From: Orientallactaga sibirica
Taxonomy: Eukaryota; Chordata; Mammalia; Rodentia; Dipodidae
DNA: 64,000 bases
Assembly: GCA_036365145.1 (NCBI GenBank)
Contig: JAEOAD010000048.1
Coordinates: forward strand, 16,437,001-16,501,000
Reading direction: 5' to 3'
Of the stretch, positions 13,373-25,159 are shown in pieces (positions within the stretch are counted from its first letter, which is position 1; each line of letters opens with the position of its first letter). A program made the position numbers and the translations under genes. The notes under the pieces were generated by a model that worked only from the letters and a program-made list of their open reading frames with translations, was not told where the DNA came from and did no database searches.

Positions 13373-13592
13373 GGGCTAGGGAAATTGCTTAGTGGTTAAG
13401 GCATTTGCCTGTGAAGCCTAAGTACCCCGGTTTGACTCCCCAGGACCCACATAAACCAGATGCACAAGGGGGTGCATGCGTCTGGAGTTCATTTGCAGTG
13501 GCTAGAGGTCCTGATGTGCCCATTCTCTCTTTCTATCTGCCTCTTCCTCTCTCTTTATCTCAAATAAATAAATTTTTTAAAAAAATTTAAAA
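13373..13592 (+). mobile_element. tRNA-derived SINE
   Basis: Sense copy: head GGGCTAGGGAAATTGCTTAG, B-box-like 'GGTTTGACTCC', CT-rich tract, AAATAAATAAAT tail. Confidence 0.9.
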
Positions 13593-13649
13593 AAGAAAAG
13601 AGAGAGACCTTTGCTGTCTGCCTGACACAATAGCAATGCCAGTTTGTCT

Positions 13650-13757
13650 GGGATGCACATGGTGGTGCATGTGTCTGGAGTTCATTTACAGTGGCTAGAG
13701 GCCCTGGCGTGCCCATTCTCTCTCTCTCTCCCTTTCTCTAATAAGTAAATGCATAAC
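13650..13757 (+). mobile_element. 5'-truncated tRNA-derived SINE
   Basis: Only the 3' half is present, from 'GGATGCACATGGTGGTGCA' through a CT tract to 'TAATAAGTAAATG'. The tRNA-like head is missing. Confidence 0.8.
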
Positions 13758-13973
13758 ATCTTAAGAATCTGATGTGATCATCACATACAGATGCCTTTCT
13801 GGCCTTTAAAAAAAAGATACACATATTCTTATCTTCCTTCAGAAGACTTACATTCACTTGGGAATGAAAGGAGGAAAAAAAGAGAGAAATGAATAAAGCC
13901 ATTTGATGTCATAGTGAGTGTTGTGAAGGGCAACTTGTGACGGGGGTGAGGGAGACCTATAGTGATCCAGCCA

Positions 13974-14480
13974 TGTTGGGTTCTTGTCTTGCCATGCTGG
14001 AGAATGCAGCGGACGGACACAACATGTGAATGAGCAAGGAGGACTTTATTCATGCAAGAGTAACCACGTGACAGCCACAGCACAGCACAGCACAGCACAG
14101 CACAAGCTCTCTGTAACGGCAGGATGCCTACCAAGAAGACGCAAATGTGGAAGTGACAGCTCAGACTTTCGGGTGTCAGTGGGATGACAACTGCGGGGTT
14201 GCTGTCGAGTGTTATAGCTCGGAACCCTCGGCAGGCCATGGGACACCAGCCAGGAGGGATTTCTATCCAAGCAGGAAGAGGGGCTTTGGAGGCAGAAGTG
14301 GTGTATCTGTCCGTGAACATGAGCAAGTGCCTCTGATGAGTGGGAGCAGCAGGTCCAGGCTCTGGTCTGAGCACCTAGGGCAAGGCTGGTGGTTTGAGCC
14401 GAAACAGCTCCGGCCACACCGGGAGCAGGAATGTGTTTGGCTGCAGAGAGGCTGTGCACAAGGGCTTAGATAGACCCAAG
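13974..14480 (-). mobile_element. Possible LTR, minus strand
   Basis: Read on the minus strand the block has a TATAAC box (near 14212), AATAAA (complement at 14042-14047) and ends in ..CCCAACA at 13974, giving an LTR-like promoter, polyA signal and CA end. A short (CACAG)n run at about 14080-14104 lies inside. The family is not recognised and the upstream limit is a guess. Confidence 0.35.
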
Positions 14481-15345
14481 TGCTGATTCAGGGATTTGGG
14501 GTTCCTTGCATGCCAATGCACTGAAAATTTGGGATGTTTGAGATCCTTGTCCTATGAATTTGAAAAATATGATACATGGACCAGAAGGTAAGGTTCAGAA
14601 AGATCTTATTGTAGCTTAAAGCTTTAGGAGAATAACGAGAAAGGGGCTTACAGCCTAACCCAAGAGAAGAAAGCAAGGCAGAGCACTTGCCCAGAGAGGC
14701 AAGAGGGGGTTTGAGAAGCCCACCTCGAGACTCACATCTGGGATTTTGTTTCATGGGGAGTGGCTGTGTGAAGGAGACCAGGCCGGCAGGTTGCCATGGA
14801 CAAAACCCAGATTTTCCAGCTTTGCCAGTGATCTTAGGTAAGGATCAGAGTTTCTCTCCTCTAGGAAGGGCGCAGGCTTAATCTGGAGATCTTGCCTGGA
14901 GGGTGTGACATCCAGGTTTCTGAAAGTTTAGTGGCATTTCCCGCTTTTAGTCAAGGGATAAAATAACCCTTACTTTTGGGGTTCTGTTCCCCTGACTGCC
15001 TAGCCAGTTTCTATCTCCTTTCAGCGGGCTATCAAAAGTGGTCCCAGCAGGGTCAGCAGCTCCATTTCCCTTGATGTTGTGGGGGGGGGGGCAGGGGAAA
15101 GCAGTCCTGTCTGGTTTCCAAGCCCATCCACAAATATTTCTAGTATTGGCTGCAATCACAACCAGAGGGTGGAGGTCCTTGCTCCTATTGACAGCTGGAG
15201 GTGGAGCAGTCAGAAGGTTCTTAAGGGGCTGGCACTTAACAAAGACCCAGAGAAACATATATGAATTGATTATAGACAAATTACTCTGGCATATGGGATA
15301 AAGGATCTCAGAAAACAAAGATCAGTAAATGAACTTGCTAACAAG
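14481..15345. other. Unassigned, possibly continuous with the LTR-like block
   Basis: No gene or named repeat. A G homopolymer lies near 15079-15091. Confidence 0.35.
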
Positions 15346-16970
15346 GACAGGACTTAAAAAAATCTTTTATTATTATGAATAACACATCTCATATGGATAT
15401 ATCATGTGTTGGCACCCTCCTTTCCCTTGTCCCTGCTCCCATTCCATTGGGGACCCTCCTCAGTGGGGTTGCAGGTATTCCCTATGGGGTTGTGGTTTAT
15501 ACATTGTGAGAGCAGCAGTCAGGTATTTTGTGTGTGTGGTGGGGAGGGAATACCTCTGGGTATGATGTCTCCACCTGTGGCTCTCACAATTTTTCTGCCC
15601 CCTCTTCTGTAAAATTCCCTGAGCCGTGGTGGGTGAGTTTGAAGTCTACTTCAGTGATGAGCTCTTGGGCGCCTCTGGATCTCTGCTTTGGTAAGTGTCC
15701 TCAGGGTCTGTCTCCTTCACCCTGGCGCTGATTATCAGGCTCAGCATGGAAGCAGCACTCTTGCTCATCTCCCCAGTTCCTCTGTGGTTTCAGCTGTTCC
15801 TTGGCTGAAGTGTGGGGGGTAGTTTATCTCCTTTGGGTCTTGCTACCTTCTGAAAAAGAAAAACAGATTCTTCACTGGAGAGTGAAGTCAGCATAGTTTA
15901 AATGGGATAAGCATTATTAATTTAGGGAGAATTTGATGTATGTAACTTTTCTTTTAGCCAAAGACTAGTGAGAGTTTGACATTGGAGATCATAATCTTTG
16001 TCTCCATAGGATTCTGATCTGGTTCCCAATTCCAGATATGGGTTCCTTTACACTGAGCAGATCTCTTAGCCAATCAGAAAGCTATTGGTTACCCACCAAG
16101 GCTGTGTGCCACTATTGCACTGGCATGTACATCCGGTCAGGGTGTTTGCTTCTGAGTAGCTGAGACCTCTGGTTGCTCAGACTGTTTCCCCAGTAGTTCA
16201 TGTAGCACTTTATACCACCAGACAGGCTGTCTGGGCACTGGCTTTCTTTTGCATTCTAGCCAGGTCTCTCCATGCTCTGTGTTGGCAGGATATGGTGTCT
16301 TCAGCAATAGGGTCTCACCTTTTGCCTCAGGCGGATAATCAAGTGCTTTGATAGAAACCTCTCTTGATTTGAGGACCTCGGAGGTCTCCAATCAACAGCT
16401 CAGTGTGGGTAGCAACCAATTTCTGGTACTGAGAGTTATAGGCCAGAGACAAAAAACAATTTGCTTTTAAAGCTTAGGCTTCATCCCACCCTCTCCAGGG
16501 CCTTTCTTTTCAGGTGTACCCCCTTACTAGGACAGGATTTTCATGGGTCACATACGAAGGTGACCTTGCCCTCTTCAATCAGTTTTGTTGGACTGGCATC
16601 TTGGAATGGTCACACTCACCACTAATATTGATAGTTTATATTCACTCTTACCTTTAGCGACATGTTTATCCTCAAAACACATCTTTTGACTTATACAGAG
16701 CAGGAGCTGTTGTGTCCATTTTTCCAGAAGAGATTGTTACCCAATTAGACTCCAAACTAGGAACTCTTCTCCCTGGGCCACTTTATGAGGAGCAGGAGGT
16801 TACAGTAAGTCAGAAAGTGCCACATATGATCAGAATTGTGGGTTTTGCCGATGGTTCTGCCTTAAGTGGAAGGTGAGTCTTGCTGTTTTCCTTCCAATTC
16901 ACCTCAAAGATTATGAGTATGACCCCTAAGCCCTAATCCTCCTCTCCTACGTTTGTCTAAGCTATAATAA
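15346..16970 (-). mobile_element. Long antisense repeat, probably L1-type 3' region
   Basis: The block begins with a T-rich stretch (complement of an A-rich tail), followed by about 1.6 kb of low-coding sequence with markers 'TTGGCACCCTCCTTTCCC' and 'GTGGGTGAGTTTGAAGTC'. I recognise its overall pattern as an abundant rodent dispersed repeat, most likely a long L1 3' UTR read backward, but no ORF2 reverse transcriptase motif is present to prove it. The minus ORF at 16137-16391 lies inside and has no known domain. Confidence 0.4.
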
Positions 16971-17221
16971 ATAAATAAATTAATTAAAAGTTCTTTTAAA
17001 AGTTTTTTTTTTCACTCTCCAGGGTAACAGATTCTGGGAGCCTACTTGGTAACTGCCATGAACTACACGCTGGAAAGCCCCCAAGGGGCCTCCCTACCCA
17101 CTTTTTCTTGTATCACCTGATGGCTTCCAAAATGTCACTGATAGATCTTTTTTTTCTCTAGGGAACTTTTTGAAAATTCAGATCCCTGGGCTTGTCAACA
17201 GACTTAGTAATTTGGGATCCT

Positions 17222-17272
<51 letters not shown>

Positions 17273-17339
17273 GCAAGGAGACTTAGTTGCCAAAACACCC
17301 AAGGGAACAATTTAATGAAGGAAGGATCAGGACTGGATA
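16971..17339. other. Unassigned, with GA microsatellite
   Basis: AT-rich 'AATAAATAAATAAATTAATT' near 16966-16987 and a pure (GA)n run at 17228-17269. It lies between the L1-like block and the next SINE. Confidence 0.45.
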
Positions 17340-17545
17340 GAAGCCTAAGGACCTCGGTTTGAGGCTCGATTCCCCAGGACCCATGTAAGCCAGATGCACA
17401 AGATGGCGCATACATCTGGAGCTTGTTTGCAGTAGCTGGAGGCCCTGGTGCGCCCATTTTCTCTGTCTCTTTGCCTCTTTCTCTGTCTGTCTGTTGCTCT
17501 CAAATAAATAAATAAAAATAAACATTTTTTTAAAGTTTTAAAAAA
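17340..17545 (+). mobile_element. tRNA-derived SINE, head degraded
   Basis: Starts within 'GAAGCCTAAGGACC', keeps the B-box-like 'GAGGCTCGATTCC', a CT tract and AAATAAATAAATAAAAATAA tail. Confidence 0.85.
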
Positions 17546-18010
17546 AAAGAAGGATTAATTTTGGCTCATAATTTGAGAAGATTCAGTCCATGGCTACTTG
17601 GCACATCATGGTGGTGGGGAGTGTGTGGCACAGAAGTTTCTTCATGGCAAACAGGAAGCAGAGAGGGGACAACAGGAAGAATCCAGGGAGTGATATAGGA
17701 TGGCTGTGATGGCCTGCTTCCCCCATCTCCTACCTTTACCCGCTTTCCAATAAAGCCATTGCCCTGTCACTGTACCAACGGATCAGACTGTTCGTGAGGG
17801 CGGAGCCATGGCAAGCTCAATCGTCTCTTGAAATATCCCCTCAGCCACACGTAGAGGTGTGTTTCATGACCCCATGGGTGTTTCTTAATTCAACCAAGTT
17901 GTCAAGAAAGATTAATCATTACACAGGGACACCCATAGGAATGTTCCGGGAGCCTATAATGTTCCATCCACATCAGACTTCAAATTCATACATTTTGGAC
18001 ATCCTCCTGT
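17546..18010 (-). mobile_element. Old rodent LTR/DNA-repeat remnant
   Basis: 'AATTTTGGCTCATAATTTGAG' followed by 'ATCATGGTGGTGGGGAG', 'GGAAGCAGAGAGGGGACA' and 'CAAGTTGTCAAGAAAGATT' has the layout of antisense MT-type LTRs or a related rodent repeat. The exact family is not certain. Confidence 0.4.
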
Positions 18011-18237
18011 AGATGGCAGAAAAACTCCATGTAACTTTGCAAAATACCTTGCCCTCATAAAATCTTCATTAGAAAATTTTCTAGTGATGGAGGAAAAAAA
18101 ATGTCTTTAGGAAAGGAGCGTTTTCCCCCTCTTGTTTTTGCTAAAGTGTCTTATGGGTTAATAAAGACCACAGGTTTATGTGTGAGCACAAATGTTGCTG
18201 AAAAACCACAAACCTGAATTTCCAAGAGTCTTTTTAA

Positions 18238-18444
18238 AAATTTGTTTATTTATTTGAGAGAGAGAGAGAGGCAGATAGAGACACAGAGAGAGAATGGGCA
18301 CACCAGGGCCTACAGCCACTGCAAACGAACCCCAGATGCATGTGCTACTTTGTGTATCTGGCTTACGTGGGTACTGGGGAGTTGAACCTGGGTCCTTAGG
18401 CTTCACAGGCAAGCACCTTAACCACTAAGCCATCTCTCCAGCCC
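18238..18444 (-). mobile_element. tRNA-derived SINE
   Basis: Antisense, full length: TTTGTTTATTTATTTGAGAG tail to 'GCCATCTCTCCAGCCC' head. Confidence 0.93.
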
Positions 18445-18477
18445 CCACCCCAAGAGTCTTTTAAGAATGTAAAAATT

Positions 18478-18640
18478 TAGCTGGGCGTGGTGGTGCATGC
18501 CTTTAATCCCAGCCCTTGGGAGGCAGAGGTAGGAGGATTGCCATGAGTTCAAGGCCACCCTGTGACTACATAGTGAATTCCAGGTTAGCTTAGACCAGAG
18601 TGAAACCCTACCTTGAAAAACCAGAAAAAAAAAAAAAAAA
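18478..18640 (+). mobile_element. B1 SINE
   Basis: Sense B1 starting 'AGCTGGGCGTGGTGGTGCAT', with an A tail to about 18640. Confidence 0.95.
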
Positions 18641-20300
18641 AGAATGTAAAAATTCACCAGACATTAATATAGATTAATATAGCAAAGGGTCTGTGGTCTA
18701 GTATATTTAACTCAGAAAAGTCTTTCAATAAAAAAACCTATCAAGTGTGCTAAACTTCACCTTGCTAATATGTGGGAAAGCTATGAGAAAGTGACTCTCA
18801 CATCATCTTCCAATCTTACTCGGCCATAATGTGAGCCTGGGGGTTGGGGGCTGAGGGTGATTAAGACTGACCAGAATCCCTTTGGGAAGAATTGTGAAAA
18901 TTTAGTCCTTGCTGAAGTGCTATGAGGAAGCCTCTGTGGAATTGTGTTGACAGATGCCCTGGCTGTAGGAGAACTAGTATAAGATACAGTGTCATTTGCC
19001 ATTCAAATCTCTTCAGTTTGGATCATGGGTTTAAGTAGCTGCAGCCAAGAACTATCTGACTTTGTCTCTGATCCTAAGTTTTCAGAGAGTTACAGGCCGA
19101 GAGGCAAGAATTCAGTTCACTGGGGCTTTCCATAGAGCCTTGGATAACTAAGTTTTGATAGTGAGTGCTTGGAAAGTGAGCGATACCATGTTCAGAAGGA
19201 CAAAGGGACCTTGGCCACAGCACAAGAGAGACTAGAAGAATGGACTGCCTAGAAGGTCTGGGATAGTAGATCCTGTTGCCCAGGTGCTTCCCTCTAGGAA
19301 ATGGGTTGCCTCCCCCCCAATCCTCTGTAGTGTGATTGGAGTGAGGGATGTACCAGCGTTTTTTTAAGTTTTCAACACAAAAGGGAAAAAAGGAAGAACC
19401 TGACTGAGGGGATGTTTGAGAGCCCAGCAGGGAGTAGGGAGTCATAGCACTTCCCAGCCAGAGGCACAGCACTCCTCACTCTGACAGCAGAAAACAAGAG
19501 ATGTGAGGGCTGAGGGTCTGGGCTCATGCTGGGATGCCAGAGAACAACCAGGGACAGTCTTCAGACACACGCCCAGGGCATCTCACCCCATGGAACTTGG
19601 AGGACACATCCAATCAGAGCATTCTATTCTGTTGTTGTTGGTGGTGGTGGTGGTGGTGGTGGTGTGTGTGTGATGTGTTGATTGTGTGTGTGTGTATGGG
19701 CACACATTTGCCGCAGCACACATGTGGAAGTCAGTGGACAACCTTGGGTATTGCCCTTCATCATCTTATTTGAGACAGGGTCTCTCTGCAGTGGTGAGCA
19801 TTAGACTAACCGGCCCTCCTGACTCCGCCTCCCACCACCACGGGCATGTGGGGATTACACATGCATGCGCCACTGCGTCCAGCTTTGTGTGGGCTCGGGG
19901 TATCCCAACTCTAGTCACCAGCGAGCTACCCCCCAAGCCCTAGCACTTCCTTTAATTGTGTGTCCAGGAGCGCATGTGGGCTGCATGTGGCCATCTGCCT
20001 GGATGGCTCCTCTGCCCATCTGCTTGTCCATCTGGGCAGGAAGTTCTTCCACACAGTCATCGCCCCTCTTGTTTTTGAAGTTCACAGCAGCTCCCGTCTC
20101 TCTGAACTTGAATCTCTGATGAGAGACAGAAGGTAACAACCAAGAATTATTGAAATTGAATATTAAACCCAACCTCAGAACTCACACGCAGTAGTGTCTG
20201 GGAAATTATGGCACGTGTTTCCCTTGAAATAATGGAATAAGGAAGAGAGAGTCTGGCATCTTTCATCTTATTTCTGGCTTGTGTTAAGTTTTGTTGACAT
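18641..20300. other. Unassigned, with (GGT/GT)n and a B1-like fragment
   Basis: A GGT run (19639-19662) grades into TG repeats to about 19698. A degenerate antisense B1-like piece ('GAGACAGGGTCTCTCTGCAG') lies at about 19772-19885. The remaining ORFs, including the 132-residue minus ORF at 19074-19472, have no known domain. Confidence 0.45.
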
Positions 20301-20318
20301 CCCATGTCTCACATTCTT

Positions 20319-20563
20319 TTTTAAATATATTTATATTAAAGAGAAAGAAAGAGAAAGAGAGAGAAGCATGCCACGGCTTCTAGTCACTGCAAATGAACTC
20401 CAGACAAGTGAGCTCCCTTGTGCATCTGGCTTACGTGGGTCCTGGGGAATTGAACCAAGGTCCTTTGATTTTGCAAGCAAGTGCCTTAACTGCTAAGCCA
20501 TCTCTCCAGCCCTTTTAAAAAATATTTTTATTTATTTATTTGAGAGAGGGAAAGAGGAAGAGC

Positions 20564-20594
<31 letters not shown>

Positions 20595-20602
20595 AGAACG
20601 GG
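20319..20602 (-). mobile_element. tRNA-SINE dimer flanked by 18-bp target duplication
   Basis: A full antisense SINE (20319-20512) is followed by a second SINE tail and GA tract (20513-20602) without a body. The pair is bounded by identical CCCATGTCTCACATTCTT at 20301-20318 and 20603-20620. Confidence 0.88.
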
Positions 20603-20799
20603 CCCATGTCTCACATTCTTGATCACATCTGCTTTCAACCCTGAACTGATTTCTTTCTATTGGAGCTTTTCTTTCTTTTCTCTTAGAATTCCCAGGCTAA
20701 GAAGTTAGAAGCAAAGAAACACACATATATTCAGGGCTCTCTTTCTCAGGTGCAGAGCGTTAGTAAGTTTTGTGTCTGCTACCTACATAAGACCATCAT

Positions 20800-20995
20800 A
20801 ATAGGAGGAAAAGATCATGACATCAGAATAAAAGAGAGACTGATTGAGAGGGGGAGGGGATATGATGGTGAGTGAAGTTTCAAAGGGGAAAGTTGGGGGG
20901 GAAATAACATGGGATATTGTCTATAATTAAAGAAGTTGTCAATAAAAATAAAAGTAATTAAAAAAATAATTACACAGAAAAAAAAAAGAAAGTTT
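20800..20995 (+). mobile_element. L1 3' UTR end
   Basis: Purine-rich DNA, then 'AACATGGGATATTGTCTATA', 'GTCAATAAAAATAAAAG' and an A-rich tail. This matches the usual end of rodent L1 3' UTRs. Confidence 0.6.
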
Positions 20996-21609
20996 TATGC
21001 CTGAAGTGGGCCTAAAGCAGTGGTCCTTAACCTTGCCCTGCCCTTTAGAATCCCATGGGGTCTTGCAAAAATACCAGATCATATCCCAAGCCATATCCAA
21101 ACCAAATGAATTTGAAGCTGGACCTCAGCATCTTTATTCTACCGAGCTTCTCAGGTAATTCTAGTCCACAGTTAGTGCTACAAACCATTGTTCTGAGGTT
21201 ACTCTGGGGACACGTCTCCATTAGCCATGTGTTCAGGGTGACGGACTTACTCTCAGTTCACTTTGAGGTGAACTATGACTGTGTCTGATTAAAAAAGAAA
21301 AAAAAAGAATACCATAAACAAAATGCAAGTAGGAACCAAGGTTGAAGGACGTTCAGTTCGTGCCAGGTAGCCATGTGTAAGAACCATTTATCCATATGGA
21401 AGTGCTGGGACAAGAAATCTGTTTTGCTGTTGGCTTCGAGATGGTTTATTGCTATGAAGTCCTGACTGACTTCAAACTTACAGTCTTCCAGCTTCAGCTT
21501 CCCAAGTGCTTCACAGGCAAGCACTTAACCACTAAGCCATCTCTCCAGCCCCCTGGTGAGATTTTCTGGAGACTCCTTTCATTTTGGTTGATGGTCCAGG
21601 TTTATTCTG

Positions 21610-21648
<39 letters not shown>

Positions 21649-21744
21649 GAACTTGTCTGTTCTTTTTGTTTGCTTAGAAAGCATTTTGGTGTCTGACTGT
21701 TGAGTTTGGTAATTTGCTAGCAAATTTGTTATTGCCAATATCTA
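20996..21744. other. Unassigned, with SINE head relic and long poly-T
   Basis: A 43-bp antisense SINE head (21509-21551, 'GCCATCTCTCCAGCCC') stands alone. A run of about 36 T lies at 21611-21646. The rest is not recognised. Confidence 0.5.
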
Positions 21745-21960
21745 TTTTTTTTTAAAGTTTATTTACTTGCAAACAGAGAGAGATAGAAGACAGACAGACA
21801 GACAGGAAGAGTGGGTACACCAGGGCCTCCAGAGGCTGTAAGTGAACTCTGTATACATGCACCACTTTGCTCATCTGGCTTCATGTGGGTCCTGGGGAAT
21901 CATACCTAGGTTGTGAAGCTCTGCAGGCCAGCGTCAACCACTGAGCCCTTGCTCCAGCCC
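21745..21960 (-). mobile_element. tRNA-derived SINE, diverged
   Basis: Antisense: 'TTTATTTACTTGCAAACAGA' tail (no pure GA tract, so probably older), body, head ending 'CTTGCTCCAGCCC'. Confidence 0.85.
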
Positions 21961-22017
21961 ACCTCCACTATTTAATACAAGAAAGGAGGAAATGTTGGGA
22001 GGAAAAAACTGCCTTTT

Positions 22018-22254
22018 TAAAAAAAATATTTTATTTTTATTTATTTATTAATTTGAGAGAGAGAGATATAGAAATAGGCAGTTAGAGAGAGAGAGAGAAT
22101 GGGCATGCCAGAGCCTCTAGCCACTGCAAATGAACTCCAGATGCATGCACCTCCTTATGCATCTGGCTTACGTGGGTCCTGGAGAATCAAGCCTTGAACT
22201 GGATCCTTAGGCTTCACAGGCAAGCATTTAACCACTAAGCCATCTCTCCAGCCC
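22018..22254 (-). mobile_element. tRNA-derived SINE with 14-bp target duplication
   Basis: Antisense full-length copy flanked by AAAAACTGCCTTTT at 22004-22017 and 22255-22268. Confidence 0.95.
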
Positions 22255-22598
22255 AAAAACTGCCTTTTGGTACTCCAGCTGGATTTATGTTTGATAACTC
22301 TGTTGATTTAACTTGCGATACTTAAAAAGAGAGAAATGATAAAATTAGTAATTTAGAAATTAATTAATAAGAGCTCTAAAAAATACCCCTAGGTTTAAAG
22401 GGGATATTAAAAATAAATAGAAAAAGTAATGAGAAAATCTTACATATGATGTTGGAACTAAAGATAAATTCTAAGAAATCTAACTTCTTGCCCCTTACTC
22501 CCATCCATCCCTCTCTTTTTCTTCTTTATCTATAAAGAGAACAAATTTTATATCCAAGAGAAAGATTGTCATGACCTTTTTTTAAGAATAAGCCTGAG
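22255..22598. other. Unassigned AT-rich DNA
   Basis: Nothing recognised between the SINE and the B1. Confidence 0.5.
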
Positions 22599-22757
22599 GC
22601 CAGGCGTGGTGGTGCACACCTTTAATCCCAGCACTCGGGAGGCAGAGTAGGAGTATCACTGAGAGTTCGAGGCCACCCTGAGACTACATAGTTAATTCCA
22701 GGTCAGCCTGGACCAGAGTGAGACCCTACCTCAAAAAACTAAAAAAAAAAAAAAAAA
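22599..22757 (+). mobile_element. B1 SINE with 15-bp target duplication
   Basis: Sense B1 'GCCAGGCGTGGTGGTGCACA' to poly-A, flanked by AAGAATAAGCCTGAG at 22584-22598 and 22758-22772. Confidence 0.96.
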
Positions 22758-22795
22758 AAGAATAAGCCTGAGTAAAAAGCTATCTTATATCAGCA

Positions 22796-22862
22796 TTGGG
22801 GTATAGCTCAGTTGGTAAAGTTCCTGCCTATCCTTAGGTTCAAAACCCAACACTACAGAAAC
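22796..22862 (+). mobile_element. ID-like SINE
   Basis: 'TGGGGTATAGCTCAGTTGGT' (A box) and 'AGGTTCAAAACCC' (B-box-like) spacing is that of tRNA-derived ID elements. Confidence 0.75.
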
Positions 22863-23278
22863 CATGTATAATGATGAACACTTATAATTCCGAATGGAAT
22901 GAGAAAAAAGACTACATTATCAAGTCTTCAAAATAATAACTAATATCTCAAAATAATAATTAAGATAAATTTTAAAAGTCATAGCATTAAGAGATAAAGA
23001 CTGTTGCCTCTCTGTGGTCTCTTCATTCAAAGCCGTTTAACAGTTTCTCCTTTAAACTAAAAATAGAGCAGTCATTTTCAAGGCTCCTATGTCCTTAAAC
23101 TCTAAATTTTCTGCTTTCTATTAAATCATGTCTTTAAAGGTACATATTTAAGATTAAGTATTGCTGAGTACCTCTGGGAGATGCCACCATAGGCTCGACT
23201 ATTCCTAGAATCCAAAGATTGGGACAATGACTCATCTCTGCGTTCAGCTTTCCTTGAGTAATTCATTTACTCACCTAC
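22863..23278. other. Unassigned AT-rich DNA left of the MaLR
   Basis: No gene. CCTAC at 23274-23278 is the left copy of the MaLR target duplication. Confidence 0.5.
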
Positions 23279-23628
23279 TGTGCTGGTTTGATTCAGGGGC
23301 CCTCCATAAACTTTAGGTGTTCTGAATGGCATGTCCCCAGCTGATGGCAATTTGGGAATAAAACCCTCCTGGAGGCAGTGTATTGTTGGGGGCGAGCTTA
23401 AGGGTGTATATCCAGCTTTGTCTTGCCAGTGTTTGACACACAGATCCTGTTGCTGTTGCCCATTTGATGTTGGCCAGGGAGTGATGTCCACCCTCTGCTC
23501 ATTCCATCATTTTCCCCTGCCATCATGGAGCTTCCCCTCGAGTCTGTAAGCCAAAATAAACATTTTTTCCCCCACAAGCTGCTCTTGGTCGGGTATTTTC
23601 TGCCAGCAACGTGAGCCTGACTGCAACA
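23279..23628 (+). repeat. 5' LTR of the MaLR
   Basis: Starts TGTGCTGGTTTGATTCAG and ends GCCTGACTGCAACA. AATAAA at 23555-23560 is the polyA signal. No clear TATA box is seen. Confidence 0.92.
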
Positions 23629-23635
23629 GTAAATT

Positions 23636-23654
23636 TGGTACCAGGAGTGGGGTT
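23636..23654 (+). promoter_or_regulatory. Primer-binding site, tRNA-Leu type
   Basis: TGGTACCAGGAGTGGGGTT, seven bases after the 5' LTR, is complementary to the 3' end of tRNA-Leu(UAA) including CCA, as I recall that tRNA. ERV-L and MaLR elements are known to use tRNA-Leu. Confidence 0.85.
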
Positions 23655-24815
23655 GTTGCTGCTAGAAACCTGATTTTGTGGCTTTGGCTTTTAGGAACTG
23701 CTTTGCAGGAGGATGTGGACAAATGTGAAATCTTGGCCTAGGAGACACCTTGCAGTGATGTAAGTACAGCTTGATGGACTATTCTGGTCAGAGTTGAAAG
23801 ACCTGAATGCAGTAAGAGCTGTGGACTATGAAGTTTGGCTTATGAGGTGAGAAATAGCTTTGCCTGGACTGGCCTACAAGCAGTTTGTGTGAGAGGCTTG
23901 CTGTTATGTCCATGTCCTGAGAATTTGTGCAAAGTAGCATTGCATAGAAATGGACTGGTGTCTGCAGATGGATATGACACAGAAGTGACATCTTTGGGCA
24001 GAAACTTTTGCCCTTCAGCTGCAATTGTGTGAAAGATTACAACCTTTGAATTTGGGGTGGCTGACCTGCCTTGGGGCAACAGGAAGAATGCAGACTCTTT
24101 TGAAGGAGCCTGAATGCTGAAAGAGTGTCCTATTCTTCAGAGTCTGCTTTATTTTTCCCTGGATTAACAAATTGGCAACCCATCTGGTGTTATGAAGTGA
24201 AAAAAATGCAGGAAAGAGAAGGTCATTGAATTTGCAACACAGTCTTTTGTTTTGGAAATGGCCATGGGCAGTGTAAAGCAGGTTTGCTGGATACCTGCAT
24301 GGAGACATGATGGAGCTGTGAGGATGGGACCATGAGTTGCAATGGAGACCCAGTGGAGATGCCAGGACCATGAGATGGCTGCTATGGAGAGCTGCTGGCC
24401 CCAGATGAAGTTTTCCAAGACTGGGAGCAGCCTAACTGGAGGGGTAGAAGTGGAACTCCAGAGACTTGTCACTGGTTAGAGTTACTGGTTTTGGAGATTT
24501 GTCACTGGCTAGATTGTTGGACTTGGAGCTACAAAGTTTGATGTTCACCCTGTTTAAATCTTGTATTGGTTGAATAATTCTTTGCTATGTCCGATGCCAT
24601 CTTTTGCAGTGTGAGTGTTTATTCTGTGCCATTATGGGTTTTTTTTGGCTTTTTTTTTCCTTTGGTATTGCAGCTCAGTTAAAAGACCTTGGACTCTGGG
24701 GATGTTTGAACATCATTAGGATTGATTAAAAATTTTGGGGACTTTTAAAGTTGGATTGAATGCATTGTATTTTATATCATGTATGGTTATCTGTTTATAG
24801 GGGCCAGAGGCAGAA

Positions 24816-25159
24816 TGTGGTTGTTTGATTCAGGTGTCCCCTATAAATTTTAGGTGTTCTGAATGCCATGTCCTCAGCTGATGGTAATTTGGGAATTAAA
24901 ACCTCCTGTAGGCAGTGTATTGTTGGGGGTGGGTTTATGGGTCTTAAAACTAGTTTCCTCTTGCCAGTGTTTGACACAGTCTCCTGCTGACATTGTCTGA
25001 TGTTGGCCAGGAAGTGATGTCCCTCCTCTGCTCATGCCATCATTTCCCTCTGCCATCATGGAGCTTCCCCTTGAGTCTTTCAGTCAAAATAAACATTTTT
25101 TTTTCCCCCACAAGCTGCTGTTGGTCGGGTGTTTTCAGTCAGTGAGCCTGACTGCAACA
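24816..25159 (+). repeat. 3' LTR of the MaLR
   Basis: Starts TGTGGTTGTTTGATTCAG and ends GCCTGACTGCAACA. It is preceded by the purine-rich AGGGGCCAGAGGCAGAA, the likely polypurine tract. Confidence 0.92.

Larger units (their letters stand above)
23279..25159 (+). mobile_element. Complete ORR1-type MaLR retrotransposon
   Basis: Two direct LTRs, each TG..CA, flank a 1.19-kb internal region. The element is bounded by CCTAC at 23274-23278 and 25160-25164, the 5-bp target duplication of this superfamily. The internal region has a tRNA-Leu-type primer site and a purine-rich run before the 3' LTR but no gag or pol reading frame, as is normal for MaLRs, which depend on enzymes from ERV-L-type relatives. 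The LTRs match each other at roughly 85% by eye, so the insertion is old. The ORR1 name is from memory of the LTR consensus. Confidence 0.9.

Noticed and set aside
23279..25159. Two copies of a rodent hAT DNA transposon (URR1-like)
   Set aside because: My first reading, from the TGG.TTTGA start. The direct TG..CA repeats, primer site, polypurine tract and 5-bp duplication show an LTR element.
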